Assembly: GCA_001443525.1 (NCBI GenBank)
Contig: LKPX01000008.1
Span: 1 to 64,000 of the forward strand
Source of the DNA: Desulfobacteraceae bacterium RAAP-1
Lineage (GTDB): Bacteria; Desulfobacterota; Desulfobacteria; Desulfobacterales; Desulfatirhabdiaceae
Direction of reading: 5' to 3'
DNA length: 64,000 bases
The notes beneath the pieces are model-generated. The model ran no database searches, was not told the origin of the DNA, and saw only the letters and a list, made by a program, of their open reading frames with translations. The translations under genes were made by a program, and so were the position numbers. Shown here one piece after another: positions 25,495 to 33,267 of this stretch. Position 1 is the stretch's first letter. Every line of letters starts with the position of its first letter.

Positions 25495-26163
25495 ATGATT
25501 ACAGCGGAACGAAAACCCCTGGAAGAAATCATTGAATACATCCGGCCGTTTCAGAAGATTCTGTTGATCGGGTGTAATGAGTGCGTCACAGTCTGTTCAG
25601 CCGGGGGCCGTAAAGAAGTCGGTGTTTTGTCCTCGCTGCTGCAGATGTCATTTCTGAAACAGGGAAAAAATTTACAGATACGGGAGCATACCCTGGAACG
25701 CCAGTGTGATCCGGAGTATGTGGAAGAGCTGGTGTCCATGGTGGATGGGGTTGACGCCATTTTGTCCATGGCTTGCGGATGCGGTGTGCAGGAAATCTGT
25801 CGGCGGTTTAAAAACAAACCGGTGTTTCCCGCAGTCAACACCAAGTTTATGGGAGCTTCGGAACGCCAGGGCGTATGGGCCGAGCGATGTCAGGGATGTG
25901 GTAACTGCCTTCTGGGCGTTACCGGCGGCATCTGCCCCATTGCAAGGTGTTCCAAACAGTTGATGAACGGGCCCTGCGGGGGATCCACGAACGGAAAATG
26001 TGAAATCAGTCCGGATGTGGACTGCGCCTGGCAGTTGATCTGGGATCGGCTTAAAGCCCTTGGCATGGAAGACCGGTATGAGGAGATCATCCCGGCCAAA
26101 GACTGGAGACCCGGCCGGGCTGCCGGACCCCGTAAAATCATCAGGGAGGATTTGGCAGAATGA
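25495..26163 (+). CDS. metV: MetV-like zinc/Fe-S partner of methylenetetrahydrofolate reductase
   Basis: A 222-residue protein of the methylene-THF reductase C-terminal-domain family (MetV). In acetogens MetV pairs with MetF and links it to HdrABC-MvhD. The N-terminal half has ILLIGCNECVTVCSAGG and MACGCGVQEICRR. The C-terminal half has ERCQGCGNCLLGVTGGICPIARCSKQLMNGPCGGS, rich in Cys for metal or cluster binding. GGAGAAG precedes the ATG and the stop overlaps metF. The context and motifs agree. Confidence 0.88.
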   Translation: MITAERKPLEEIIEYIRPFQKILLIGCNECVTVCSAGGRKEVGVLSSLLQMSFLKQGKNLQIREHTLERQCDPEYVEELVSMVDGVDAILSMACGCGVQEICRRFKNKPVFPAVNTKFMGASERQGVWAERCQGCGNCLLGVTGGICPIARCSKQLMNGPCGGSTNGKCEISPDVDCAWQLIWDRLKALGMEDRYEEIIPAKDWRPGRAAGPRKIIREDLAE

Positions 26164-27086
26164 AAACCGACAGTGTGCTCGAAAAGGTGTTGAAATCCGG
26201 AAATCTGGCGGTGACATCGGAGTGCGGCCCGCCGCGGGGAGCGGTTCCCGAGAAAGTCCGCCAGAAAGCCGAAATGCTGAGAGGTTATGTGGACGCCGTC
26301 AACGTTACGGACAATCAGACCGCTATGGTGCGAATGTCCAGTTTTGCCGCCAGCGTCATCATTCGGCAGATGGGGCTCCATCCCATCATGCAGATGGTCA
26401 CTCGCGATCGTAACCGTCTTGCCATGCAGTCCGATATCATTGGTGCTTATTCCCATGGTATCAATACCATGCTGTGCCTTTCCGGAGACCATCCCCATTT
26501 CGGAGATCATCCGATGGCCATTGGCGTCCATGATATCGACTCCATCCAGTTTGTGCAGATGGTGAGAAAAATGCGGGATGAAGGGAAATTTCAGGGAGGC
26601 GCGGACATCGAAAATCCGCCGAAAATGTTCATCGGTGCAGCCGCCAATCCATTTGCCGATCCGTTCGAACTCCGGGTGGCGCGGCTTGCCAAGAAAGTGG
26701 CTGCCGGCGTGGATTTCATCCAGACTCAGTGCATTTACAACCTGGATAAATTTGAAAAATGGATGGCCGGTGTCCGGGATCGGGGGCTGGATGAAAAATG
26801 TTATATTCTGGCCGGTATCACTCCCATTAAGACGGTCGGTATGGCCCGATACATGAAAAACAAGGTTCCGGGTATGGATGTTCCCCAGGAAGTGGTGGAC
26901 CGGATGGCGGGCGTTCCCAAAGAAAAGCAGGCGGAAGAAGGCATCAAGATTTGCGTCGAAAGCATTGAACGCCTCAAACAGGTCAAAGGTGTGGCCGGAT
27001 TTCACATCATGGCCATTGAGTGGGAGCAGAAAGTTCCGGAAATCGTGGAAAAAGCAGGGCTGTATCCCAGACCACAAATTGTCTGA
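26160..27086 (+). CDS. metF: Methylenetetrahydrofolate reductase
   Basis: A 308-residue TIM-barrel flavoenzyme that interconverts methylene- and methyl-tetrahydrofolate, the last methyl-branch step of the Wood-Ljungdahl pathway. It keeps the expected residues that its paralog at 21 kb has lost: Glu in VTSECGPPRG, Asp in LSGDHP, and Gln in IQTQCIYNLDKF, plus TRDRNRLAMQSD. The start overlaps metV by ATGA. It ends the operon before a hairpin. With MetV, MvhD and HdrA it probably forms a bifurcating or confurcating MetFV-Hdr complex (inference from acetogen relatives). Confidence 0.93.
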   Translation: MKTDSVLEKVLKSGNLAVTSECGPPRGAVPEKVRQKAEMLRGYVDAVNVTDNQTAMVRMSSFAASVIIRQMGLHPIMQMVTRDRNRLAMQSDIIGAYSHGINTMLCLSGDHPHFGDHPMAIGVHDIDSIQFVQMVRKMRDEGKFQGGADIENPPKMFIGAAANPFADPFELRVARLAKKVAAGVDFIQTQCIYNLDKFEKWMAGVRDRGLDEKCYILAGITPIKTVGMARYMKNKVPGMDVPQEVVDRMAGVPKEKQAEEGIKICVESIERLKQVKGVAGFHIMAIEWEQKVPEIVEKAGLYPRPQIV

Positions 27087-27109
27087 ACTTTAGAAGGATA
27101 TTGAGACAG

Positions 27110-27145
27110 GCCGACGACTCCTTGTGAAGTCGTCGGCATTTACTA
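27110..27145 (+). terminator. Hairpin terminator after metF
   Basis: GCCGACGACT pairs with AGTCGTCGGC over an 8-base loop, followed by ATTTACTATTT. Confidence 0.75.
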
Positions 27146-27167
27146 TTTCATAAAATCGTACTATAAT
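27139..27167 (+). promoter_or_regulatory. Sigma70-type promoter for the signalling operon
   Basis: TTTACT and TATAAT are separated by exactly 17 bases. It starts right after the metF terminator stem and precedes repeat copy D and the CheY-like gene. Confidence 0.55.
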
Positions 27168-27174
27168 AAAGAAT

Positions 27175-27313
27175 GTTGTAAACAAGTTCGCATTTTTCGG
27201 CATTTTTCGTCGTTGGGGCGTACAAGAGTACACCTCTTCTGCGGCGGATTTCTCCACCTTGCCTGCGGACTTTTTATGAAACCGTCTGAAAATCGACTTT
27301 TACGAGGCCATCA
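27175..27313 (+). repeat. Dispersed intergenic repeat, copy D (diverged)
   Basis: A diverged copy with the central hairpin GGCGTAC-AAGA-GTACACC, the inner end CTTTTTATGAAACCGTC and the outer end GACTTTTACGAGGCCATCA. The left end is poorly kept. It would lie in the 5' leader of the signalling operon. Confidence 0.8.
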
Positions 27314-27338
27314 AAATTCATAACAGGAGATATTATCC

Positions 27339-27725
27339 ATGAACGACAAAAAACTTGTTCTGATCGTTGACGATGATCCGGATCTGGTGGAATCGGTTGC
27401 CATGAAACTGGAAAGCCAGAGTTTTCGTGTCGCCAAGGCTTATGACGGTGTAGAAGCCATGGACCAGATCAAAAAAGAGCGTCCGGCGTTGATCATTCTG
27501 GATGTCATGATGCCGCGTAAAAACGGCTATGAGCTGTGTGCGGAATTAAAAAATTCAAATGATTACAAGGACATCGTCATACTGCTGCTGACGGCTGTGG
27601 CCGATGCAGTCACCACCACCAATTATACCCACTGGGATGGTAAGAATACCCTGGCGGATGACTATATCCCCAAACCGATCAATCTGGAAAAGTTGATGGG
27701 TATCGTCAAGGATTATCTGGGATAG
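27339..27725 (+). CDS. Stand-alone response regulator receiver (CheY-like)
   Basis: A 128-residue single receiver domain. The acidic pair is in VLIVDDDPDLVE, the phospho-acceptor Asp is in LIILDVMMPRKNGYEL (about residue 52), the Thr is in LLLTAV, and the Lys is in YIPKPINLEKL. An insertion, THWDGKNTLADD, extends the loop before the Lys. ACAGGAG lies upstream. It has no output domain, so it probably relays phosphate from the histidine kinase two to three genes downstream. Confidence 0.92.
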   Translation: MNDKKLVLIVDDDPDLVESVAMKLESQSFRVAKAYDGVEAMDQIKKERPALIILDVMMPRKNGYELCAELKNSNDYKDIVILLLTAVADAVTTTNYTHWDGKNTLADDYIPKPINLEKLMGIVKDYLG

Positions 27726-27800
27726 TCCCGTCTCGATGTATCATAGAAAAGCAAGGGCGTTCTATCGTATAACGGGTCTTTGAAGCGACTTAACAATTCA

Positions 27801-28301
27801 ATGAACGTTCATGAGCAAAAATTACCGGTTGGCGGGCTGAAACTGAGCAGCGAGCTTGTTCAGCTTCAGCTCCACCCGAACGACGGGGGTTCGACGAATC
27901 GCATACTTGCCTGCCTTGCGGAACGTCACGTCAATCTCGTACTGGCATCGATGGATGTGCTGGACGGCCTGTTAAACGGCATGTGCTGTATTTTGGTCGA
28001 AGATCGACAAACGGCGGAAATGGTGCTACAGCCGTTTACAGGCGCTTATACCATGCTGTCTTCGGTAGGCGCTTTGACCATTTTCCCCCATCGATCCAGA
28101 CTCAAGCTTATCGGCCGCATTCTGACAGCCATGCACACAGCCGGATTACCGGTATATGGGGTTGCTTCGTCGTTTTCAACTCTCAGCCTCACGACCCATT
28201 ATCTTCAACTGGACAAGGCGGTGTCCGCTGTTTGCAGTGTTATTGACCTGCCGGAAAATCATGCACCGTTTCATCCTGAATTCCGCGTACAGCAGCTCTG
28301 A
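27801..28301 (+). CDS. ACT-domain-like protein, first of a pair
   Basis: A 166-residue protein. The ATG at 27801 is preferred over a TTG at 27780. Neither has a strong ribosome site. Two ACT-like repeats are suggested by the beta-alpha-beta pattern: NRILACLAERHVNLVLASMDVLDG, then LIGRILTAMHTAGLPVYGVASSFSTLSLTTHYLQLDKAVSAV, which resembles the aspartokinase regulatory domains. No kinase domain is present. It overlaps the next gene by TGATG. An amino-acid-sensing role in this sensor operon is inferred. Confidence 0.65.
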   Translation: MNVHEQKLPVGGLKLSSELVQLQLHPNDGGSTNRILACLAERHVNLVLASMDVLDGLLNGMCCILVEDRQTAEMVLQPFTGAYTMLSSVGALTIFPHRSRLKLIGRILTAMHTAGLPVYGVASSFSTLSLTTHYLQLDKAVSAVCSVIDLPENHAPFHPEFRVQQL

Positions 28302-28825
28302 TGGAAATTTTCGCCGTTTACTGGGAATCTGTTATCAAAACCTATGGCATTGCCGAGCGCACGGGGCTGTGTCTGGTGTCGCTGCAACTGACGCCGGAAC
28401 GTATTCCGGACATCGCTTCATGTCTAACCCACCGGGCTGCCGAATGGGGGGCGTCCCCGATTCTGGTTTTTGCGCGTCCGGTATCCGGTGATGCCATGCG
28501 TCTGCACCTGCTGCTCGACAGGCCGCTGACCATCCGGGATTTCATGGAGCTTGATGGCAGTGGAGGCGCCTGGCTTTCCGGAATGCGGATTGATGACGCT
28601 GTCGAGCTGGTATCCTTACAGGGACCGCACTACGGTGATCGCTACGGCATTCTCAGCGCGGCTTTAAAAGCTTTGGCGGATCACGGAACGCCGCTGCTGG
28701 CGCTTTCCTGCGCCGCTGCATCCATCAGTCTGATCTTTCCCCAGGGGTATGCCGGTGCGGCGGTGAAAGCGCTGGAAACCGCATTTGCGGCGGCACCACC
28801 GTCAGGGCGGACAAACGTCTCTTAG
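28301..28825 (+). CDS. ACT-domain-like protein, second of a pair
   Basis: A 174-residue partner of the previous gene. The C-terminal part, YGILSAALKALADHGTPLLALSCAAASISLIFPQGYAGAAVKALETAF, has the shape of an aspartokinase ACT domain. The N-terminal half (FAVYWESVIKTYGIAERTGLCLVSLQL) is a second, more diverged one. The start codon overlaps the preceding stop. The two proteins together could rebuild a four-ACT regulatory unit next to a histidine kinase. Function is not known. Confidence 0.65.
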   Translation: MEIFAVYWESVIKTYGIAERTGLCLVSLQLTPERIPDIASCLTHRAAEWGASPILVFARPVSGDAMRLHLLLDRPLTIRDFMELDGSGGAWLSGMRIDDAVELVSLQGPHYGDRYGILSAALKALADHGTPLLALSCAAASISLIFPQGYAGAAVKALETAFAAAPPSGRTNVS

Positions 28826-28854
28826 GATATTAACAAAGGATATAAAGAATTCAT

Positions 28855-30372
28855 TTGAATTTTAAAACGTTACATGAAAACGACTGGCGTTTGCGGGTTT
28901 TTGACTCGCTGTCGTTTCCGACGTTGATTCTGGATCCCCACCGGAATGTTCTGGCGGTGAATCAAAAATTGCTGGACAAATTCGCCGTCACCGAGGCTCA
29001 AGTCGTTGGTAAAACCTGCCGAGAAGTCTTTCATACCATTTTTATGGATCCGGATCTTCCGTGTAACCGCCATACCTGCCCTTTCGATAAAACCCTCAAG
29101 GACGGCATCGGTCATTCCATTCTGCGGCAGATTCAGCACCTGAACGGGAGCTTTCACTGGGAAGACCGTGTTTTCTCTCCCATCCTCGATGATAACGGCC
29201 ATGTGATTTATGTAATTGAGTCTATTCGGGATGTTACCCGAAGCAAGACGCTGGAGAAGATATTTCATGACATCCGGGAATTCATGGACCGGGTTATTCA
29301 GAGTTCCACCAGCGCCATTGTGGCTGCTGAGCGTAATGGAAAAGTTCTGGTGATGAATCGGGCGGCTGAAGAGCTGTTCGGACGTATGTTTCGAAGATCC
29401 GATCATATCAACATCACCGATTTATATCCTCCGGGAGTGGCTCGGGAGGTCATGAAAAAACTACGTGATGACGCTTATGGCGGGGTTGGAAAACTGCCGG
29501 TAACCCGCTTCAACATTCTGACGAGCCGGGGCGAACAGATTCCGGTGGAAATGACCGGCGCCATCATCTATGAAGATGGCAAGGAAGTCGCTACCATGGG
29601 TATTTATAATGACCTCCGGGAACGGCTGGAAGTCGTGAAAAAACTGGAGGAGGCCCAGGGACAGTTGGTGCAGTCCGAAAAAATGGCTTCCCTGGGGCGG
29701 CTGGCTGCCGGCGTTGCTCACGAAATCAACAATCCGCTGACCGGCATATTGATGTTCGGCAATCTTATGAAGGAAAAGCTGGGCGCGGATCATCCCCTGC
29801 AATCCGATTTGAACTACATCCTCGAAGACGCCGAACGGTGCCGGGACATCGTCAAGAATCTCCTGGCTTACAGTCGTCGGTCCAGCGCCACCCGTGATTC
29901 TTTTTCTCTGAACACCCTGGTGGAAGAAAGTCTGCGATTGATTCGCGATCAGAGCCTTTTCCTGAATATCACCATTCGGAAAGAGCTTTCCAGCCAGTGG
30001 CTGCCGGTCTATGCCGATAAAAACAAGCTGAGCCAGGTGGTGATCAATCTGATTACCAATGCCATTGATGCCATGAACCGCAGCGGGGTGCTGACATTGA
30101 AAACCTACCGCAATGACGATCGTAAGACAGCCTGTCTGGAAGTATCCGACACCGGATGCGGCATTCCCGAAGAAAATCTTTCCCGCGTGTTTGATCCGTT
30201 TTTTACAACCAAAGAAACCGGCAAAGGCTGCGGGCTGGGACTGAGTACGGCGTATGGCATTGTCAAGGATAATGGCGGAGACATCACGATCAAGAAAACC
30301 AGTCCGTCCGGCACGACGTTTTTGCTGGAGCTTTCTCTGGACCTCAACAATAAGATGGAAAGTATCGGATAA
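28855..30372 (+). CDS. Two-PAS sensor histidine kinase
   Basis: A 505-residue soluble kinase starting with TTG. AAAGGA lies upstream but rather far away. PAS 1 (about 10-130) carries the cysteines GKTCREVF and PCNRHTCPFDKTL. PAS 2 spans about 140-260. A HisKA box with the phospho-acceptor His (VAHEINNPLTGILMFGNLM, about 287) and the ATPase domain (NLITNAIDAM, SDTGCGIPEENLSRVFDPFFTTKETGKGCGLGLS) follow. There is no membrane segment, so it senses a cytoplasmic signal. The cysteine-bearing PAS resembles that of the sigma54 activator at 19-20 kb. Confidence 0.92.
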   Translation: MNFKTLHENDWRLRVFDSLSFPTLILDPHRNVLAVNQKLLDKFAVTEAQVVGKTCREVFHTIFMDPDLPCNRHTCPFDKTLKDGIGHSILRQIQHLNGSFHWEDRVFSPILDDNGHVIYVIESIRDVTRSKTLEKIFHDIREFMDRVIQSSTSAIVAAERNGKVLVMNRAAEELFGRMFRRSDHINITDLYPPGVAREVMKKLRDDAYGGVGKLPVTRFNILTSRGEQIPVEMTGAIIYEDGKEVATMGIYNDLRERLEVVKKLEEAQGQLVQSEKMASLGRLAAGVAHEINNPLTGILMFGNLMKEKLGADHPLQSDLNYILEDAERCRDIVKNLLAYSRRSSATRDSFSLNTLVEESLRLIRDQSLFLNITIRKELSSQWLPVYADKNKLSQVVINLITNAIDAMNRSGVLTLKTYRNDDRKTACLEVSDTGCGIPEENLSRVFDPFFTTKETGKGCGLGLSTAYGIVKDNGGDITIKKTSPSGTTFLLELSLDLNNKMESIG

Positions 30373-30395
30373 TAAAATTTCATTTGGAATCGATA

Positions 30396-31889
30396 ATGAC
30401 TGAAACTGAAACGGATATTCACACAGAGTATAATCCTTATAAATCTAAAATTCTGGTGGTGGATGATGAAGCCAGAATTCGTGACGCCTGTAAAATAGTT
30501 CTTGAAGGCTGCGGCTATGACGTGTGTCTGGCGGTAAACGGGGTTGACGGGCTTCAACGCATCCAGGAGGAACATTACGATATCATTTTATTGGATTTGA
30601 TGATGCCGGAGCTGTCAGGTTTCGATGTTCTGGCGCAGGTGAAATCTCTGCATCCGGATACGGTCGTGATCGTCATTACGGGCTACGCTACCCTGGAGCA
30701 TTCGGTGGATGCCATGAAAAAAGGGGCATTCGATTTTATCCCCAAGCCCTTCACTCCGGAACATCTGCGGGTTACCGTGGCAAAAGCCATTGAATACACC
30801 AACGCACTGCGGGATATCGCCGATACCCGTTCCCGGATGCGCACCATGATCAACCGTCTGTCGGACGGTGTCATGTGCACCAATCATGATAATCGCGTTG
30901 TTCTGGCCAACCCGACCTTCCTGCGTATGATTGGATGTCCGGCTGCTTCGGTGAAAGGGCGGGATATCCATACGTTCATCGACAATGCCGTTTTGCTCGA
31001 CATGATTCATCAGTCGCTGGAAATCCCTGAAAGCGAATTTGCGGAACGGACGCAGGAAATTACTCTCAGTGGCGCCGATAATCTGTTCGGAGAAACCGTT
31101 CTCAGTCTTCGGTGTTCACCGTTTCGGGACCGCAGCGGCAGAAACCTGGGAGTCATTACGGTCGTTCACGATATCACCACATTGAAACAGATGGACCGGA
31201 TGAAATCAGAATTTGTATCCACCGTCAGTCATGAAATCCGAAGCCCGATGAATTCGGTGTTAATGCAGCTTCAGGTGCTTCTGGACGGACTGGCCGGAGA
31301 TATCACTGAAAAGCAGCGCGAGATTCTGACCCGGGCATCGGATAAAATCGAAAGCCTGGCGAGAATGGCCTCAGAACTTCTGGACCTGGCGCGGATTGAA
31401 TCCGGCCTGATTTCTCAGGAACGGGAAAAAGTGGATATGCTGGAGATTATCAAAGATCAGGCGGCGTTTCATCTTCCTGGGGCGGCAGCCAAATCCGTCG
31501 AAATCGTTCTCGATGTTCCGCAATGTCTGCCGCCGGTTTTGGCCAACCGCCGGAATATGGAGGAAGTGCTGTCCAATCTCATCACCAATGCCGTCAAATA
31601 CAGCCCCGACGGAGGCCGAATCACGATTTCCGCATCTTCCGGAACGGAGGGACTGAGCATTCAGATACAGGATACCGGCATTGGTATCAGCGCCGAGGAC
31701 AAGGATAAGATTTTTCAGCGCTTTTACCGGGTCAAAAACAATAAAACCCGCTACATCACCGGAACAGGACTGGGGCTTGCCATCGTTAAAAGCATTCTGG
31801 AAGCTCATGAGGGCCGCATCGAGGTGAAAAGTGAACCCGGAAGGGGCAGCACATTCTCTGTTTTTCTACCGCTGCTGAATGCTGCGTAA
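30396..31889 (+). CDS. Hybrid receiver-PAS-histidine kinase
   Basis: A 497-residue protein with an N-terminal receiver (about 16-130: ILVVDDEARIRD, DIILLDLMMPELSGFDV, KPFTPEHL), a PAS domain (about 145-260) and a HisKA/ATPase core. The H box is TVSHEIRSPMNSVLMQLQ, the N box is NLITNAVKYSPDG, and the G boxes are DTGIGIS and GTGLGLAIV. The receiver-first order suggests that it takes phosphate from the upstream kinase or modulates its own kinase. ATG at 30396 is preferred to a TTG at 30384. The last three codons and the stop lie inside repeat copy E. Confidence 0.9.
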   Translation: MTETETDIHTEYNPYKSKILVVDDEARIRDACKIVLEGCGYDVCLAVNGVDGLQRIQEEHYDIILLDLMMPELSGFDVLAQVKSLHPDTVVIVITGYATLEHSVDAMKKGAFDFIPKPFTPEHLRVTVAKAIEYTNALRDIADTRSRMRTMINRLSDGVMCTNHDNRVVLANPTFLRMIGCPAASVKGRDIHTFIDNAVLLDMIHQSLEIPESEFAERTQEITLSGADNLFGETVLSLRCSPFRDRSGRNLGVITVVHDITTLKQMDRMKSEFVSTVSHEIRSPMNSVLMQLQVLLDGLAGDITEKQREILTRASDKIESLARMASELLDLARIESGLISQEREKVDMLEIIKDQAAFHLPGAAAKSVEIVLDVPQCLPPVLANRRNMEEVLSNLITNAVKYSPDGGRITISASSGTEGLSIQIQDTGIGISAEDKDKIFQRFYRVKNNKTRYITGTGLGLAIVKSILEAHEGRIEVKSEPGRGSTFSVFLPLLNAA

Positions 31890-31923
31890 CGCACAGCATG
31901 CGAACTTTTTATGAAGCCATCAT
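31876..31923 (-). repeat. Dispersed intergenic repeat, partial copy E
   Basis: It contains ATGCTGCGTAACGCACAGCATGC, then the end CTTTTTATGAAGCCATCAT. It supplies the last codons and stop of the hybrid kinase gene and abuts the stop of the convergent GH26-like gene. Confidence 0.7.
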
Positions 31924-33209
31924 TATTTGATGGAGCGATAACGGGGTATGCCGATCCAATAAGGATTTTCCATTTCCTGCCGATATACTTTAAACGCTTC
32001 GGAAGAAGAGCCGTCCCCTGGATTATTGTTTGATGCGTTCTTGCTCTTTATCCGTTCAGGCCGGTATACAACCATTTTGATTCTGGGGAAATGCTCCTTT
32101 AAATCCGCAAACGCTTTTTGAAGCCACAGAGACTTGTTTTTTGCCGCCGGGCACATTCCTGTTTCCCATCGTGCAAGCATTACTGGCCTGGACGGATCCA
32201 TCTTGCGGAGTTCATCGTAAGATTTTTGGCACATTTTGTAGAATGTGTCTCCGTGTGTAACGCTGGATGAATTCTCATAAGCGCTTAATCCAAGCCAGTC
32301 CACATATTTTGAACCGGGATAATACACGGCATAGCGATTCCAGCGTCCGGACGGATACGCATTACTGGCGACCTGGAATACCCACTGGATATTGTGGACC
32401 CCCTTAGCACGGACGCGGTTCACCACATACCGGTATGTCTGTTTGAATAATTCAGGGCCAAAATATCCTGATGCTTTCTGGGTAAAGTCGTTCTGACCGC
32501 CGCCATAATAATAGACAGACCAGGGAAAACGATCACCGTTCATCTCAAAGCCCCAGGATACCAGGAGCGGTTTGCCGAAATTTTTGGCGGCTTCAGCCCA
32601 CCGGTCAATGTAGTCATCCCACATACCACCGAGTATATTATACAGGTTGAATTTGTCCGGAATTCGGCCCTTCGTATATGGCTTGTCCCACGGAGACCAG
32701 AAGATCAGCGGTATTGCGCCATACTCTGTGACGGCCTGGGCACTTTTTTCGGAAAAATGCTGTTCCCCCCAGGAATCTTCATAGGCGATGACCGCTTGAT
32801 GTTTTCTCACTGTTTTTTCAAAATTTTCGATAGCCGCCCGTGTGACATGGTCCTCTTTCCCTCCGAAATCCATACAGACGCCGGTGTAAGCGCCTGTCTC
32901 GGGAATTGCCAGCGCCTGATGATGATGGTGGTTGCCGGCATTCCCGGCAATCGCCATAGCGGGAAGCATCAAAACAATGCTCCCCACCAGGAGTATCCAT
33001 CCAATCTTGACGACTTCGTAAAAAGTCCGGATGCTGCGTTGCGCTGTATCCTTCGTCGTTGCGGCGTACCCAAAAGTACGCTTCACGCCTTGCGGATTTG
33101 CGCGCCTTGCCTGCGAATTTTTTACAAAGTCGTCCGAAAATCGACTTTTTACGAAGGCATCACTCTTTAATCGAATATAAATACAAAGAAATAACCGGAT
33201 CATCATCAC
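31923..33209 (-). CDS. GH26-like (beta-mannanase family) exported protein with repeat-derived 5' extension
   Basis: The open frame is 428 codons. Residues from about 100 on fit a GH26-type barrel: YTGVCMDFGG, AIPLIFWSPWD, LLVSWGFEMNGDRFPWSVYYYGG (acid/base Glu expected in EMNG), VFQVASNAYPSGRWN, YVDWLGLSAYE, and MLARWETGMCPAA (candidate nucleophile Glu). A signal peptide (KIGWILLVGSIVLMLPAMAIA, about 68-88) is not at the N-terminus, because repeat copy F (33008-33162) fills codons 16-67. Candidate starts are 33209 (GGAG upstream), a GTG at 32987, or an ATG at 32969 with GGGGAG upstream. The start is unresolved. Confidence 0.72.
   Translation of the reverse strand: MMMIRLFLCIYIRLKSDAFVKSRFSDDFVKNSQARRANPQGVKRTFGYAATTKDTAQRSIRTFYEVVKIGWILLVGSIVLMLPAMAIAGNAGNHHHHQALAIPETGAYTGVCMDFGGKEDHVTRAAIENFEKTVRKHQAVIAYEDSWGEQHFSEKSAQAVTEYGAIPLIFWSPWDKPYTKGRIPDKFNLYNILGGMWDDYIDRWAEAAKNFGKPLLVSWGFEMNGDRFPWSVYYYGGGQNDFTQKASGYFGPELFKQTYRYVVNRVRAKGVHNIQWVFQVASNAYPSGRWNRYAVYYPGSKYVDWLGLSAYENSSSVTHGDTFYKMCQKSYDELRKMDPSRPVMLARWETGMCPAAKNKSLWLQKAFADLKEHFPRIKMVVYRPERIKSKNASNNNPGDGSSSEAFKVYRQEMENPYWIGIPRYRSIK
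33008..33162 (+). repeat. Dispersed intergenic repeat, copy F (inside the GH26 5' frame)
   Basis: A full copy, nearly identical to copy C: TGACGACTTCGTAAAAAGTC at the left, GCGTAC-CCAAAA-GTACGC in the centre, and GACTTTTTACGAAGGCATCA at the right. No target-site duplication is evident at its edges. Confidence 0.9.
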
Positions 33210-33267
33210 TCCACAGAATTTATGTATAGCAGAGTGATATAATATGTCATGAACATTTGTAAATCCA

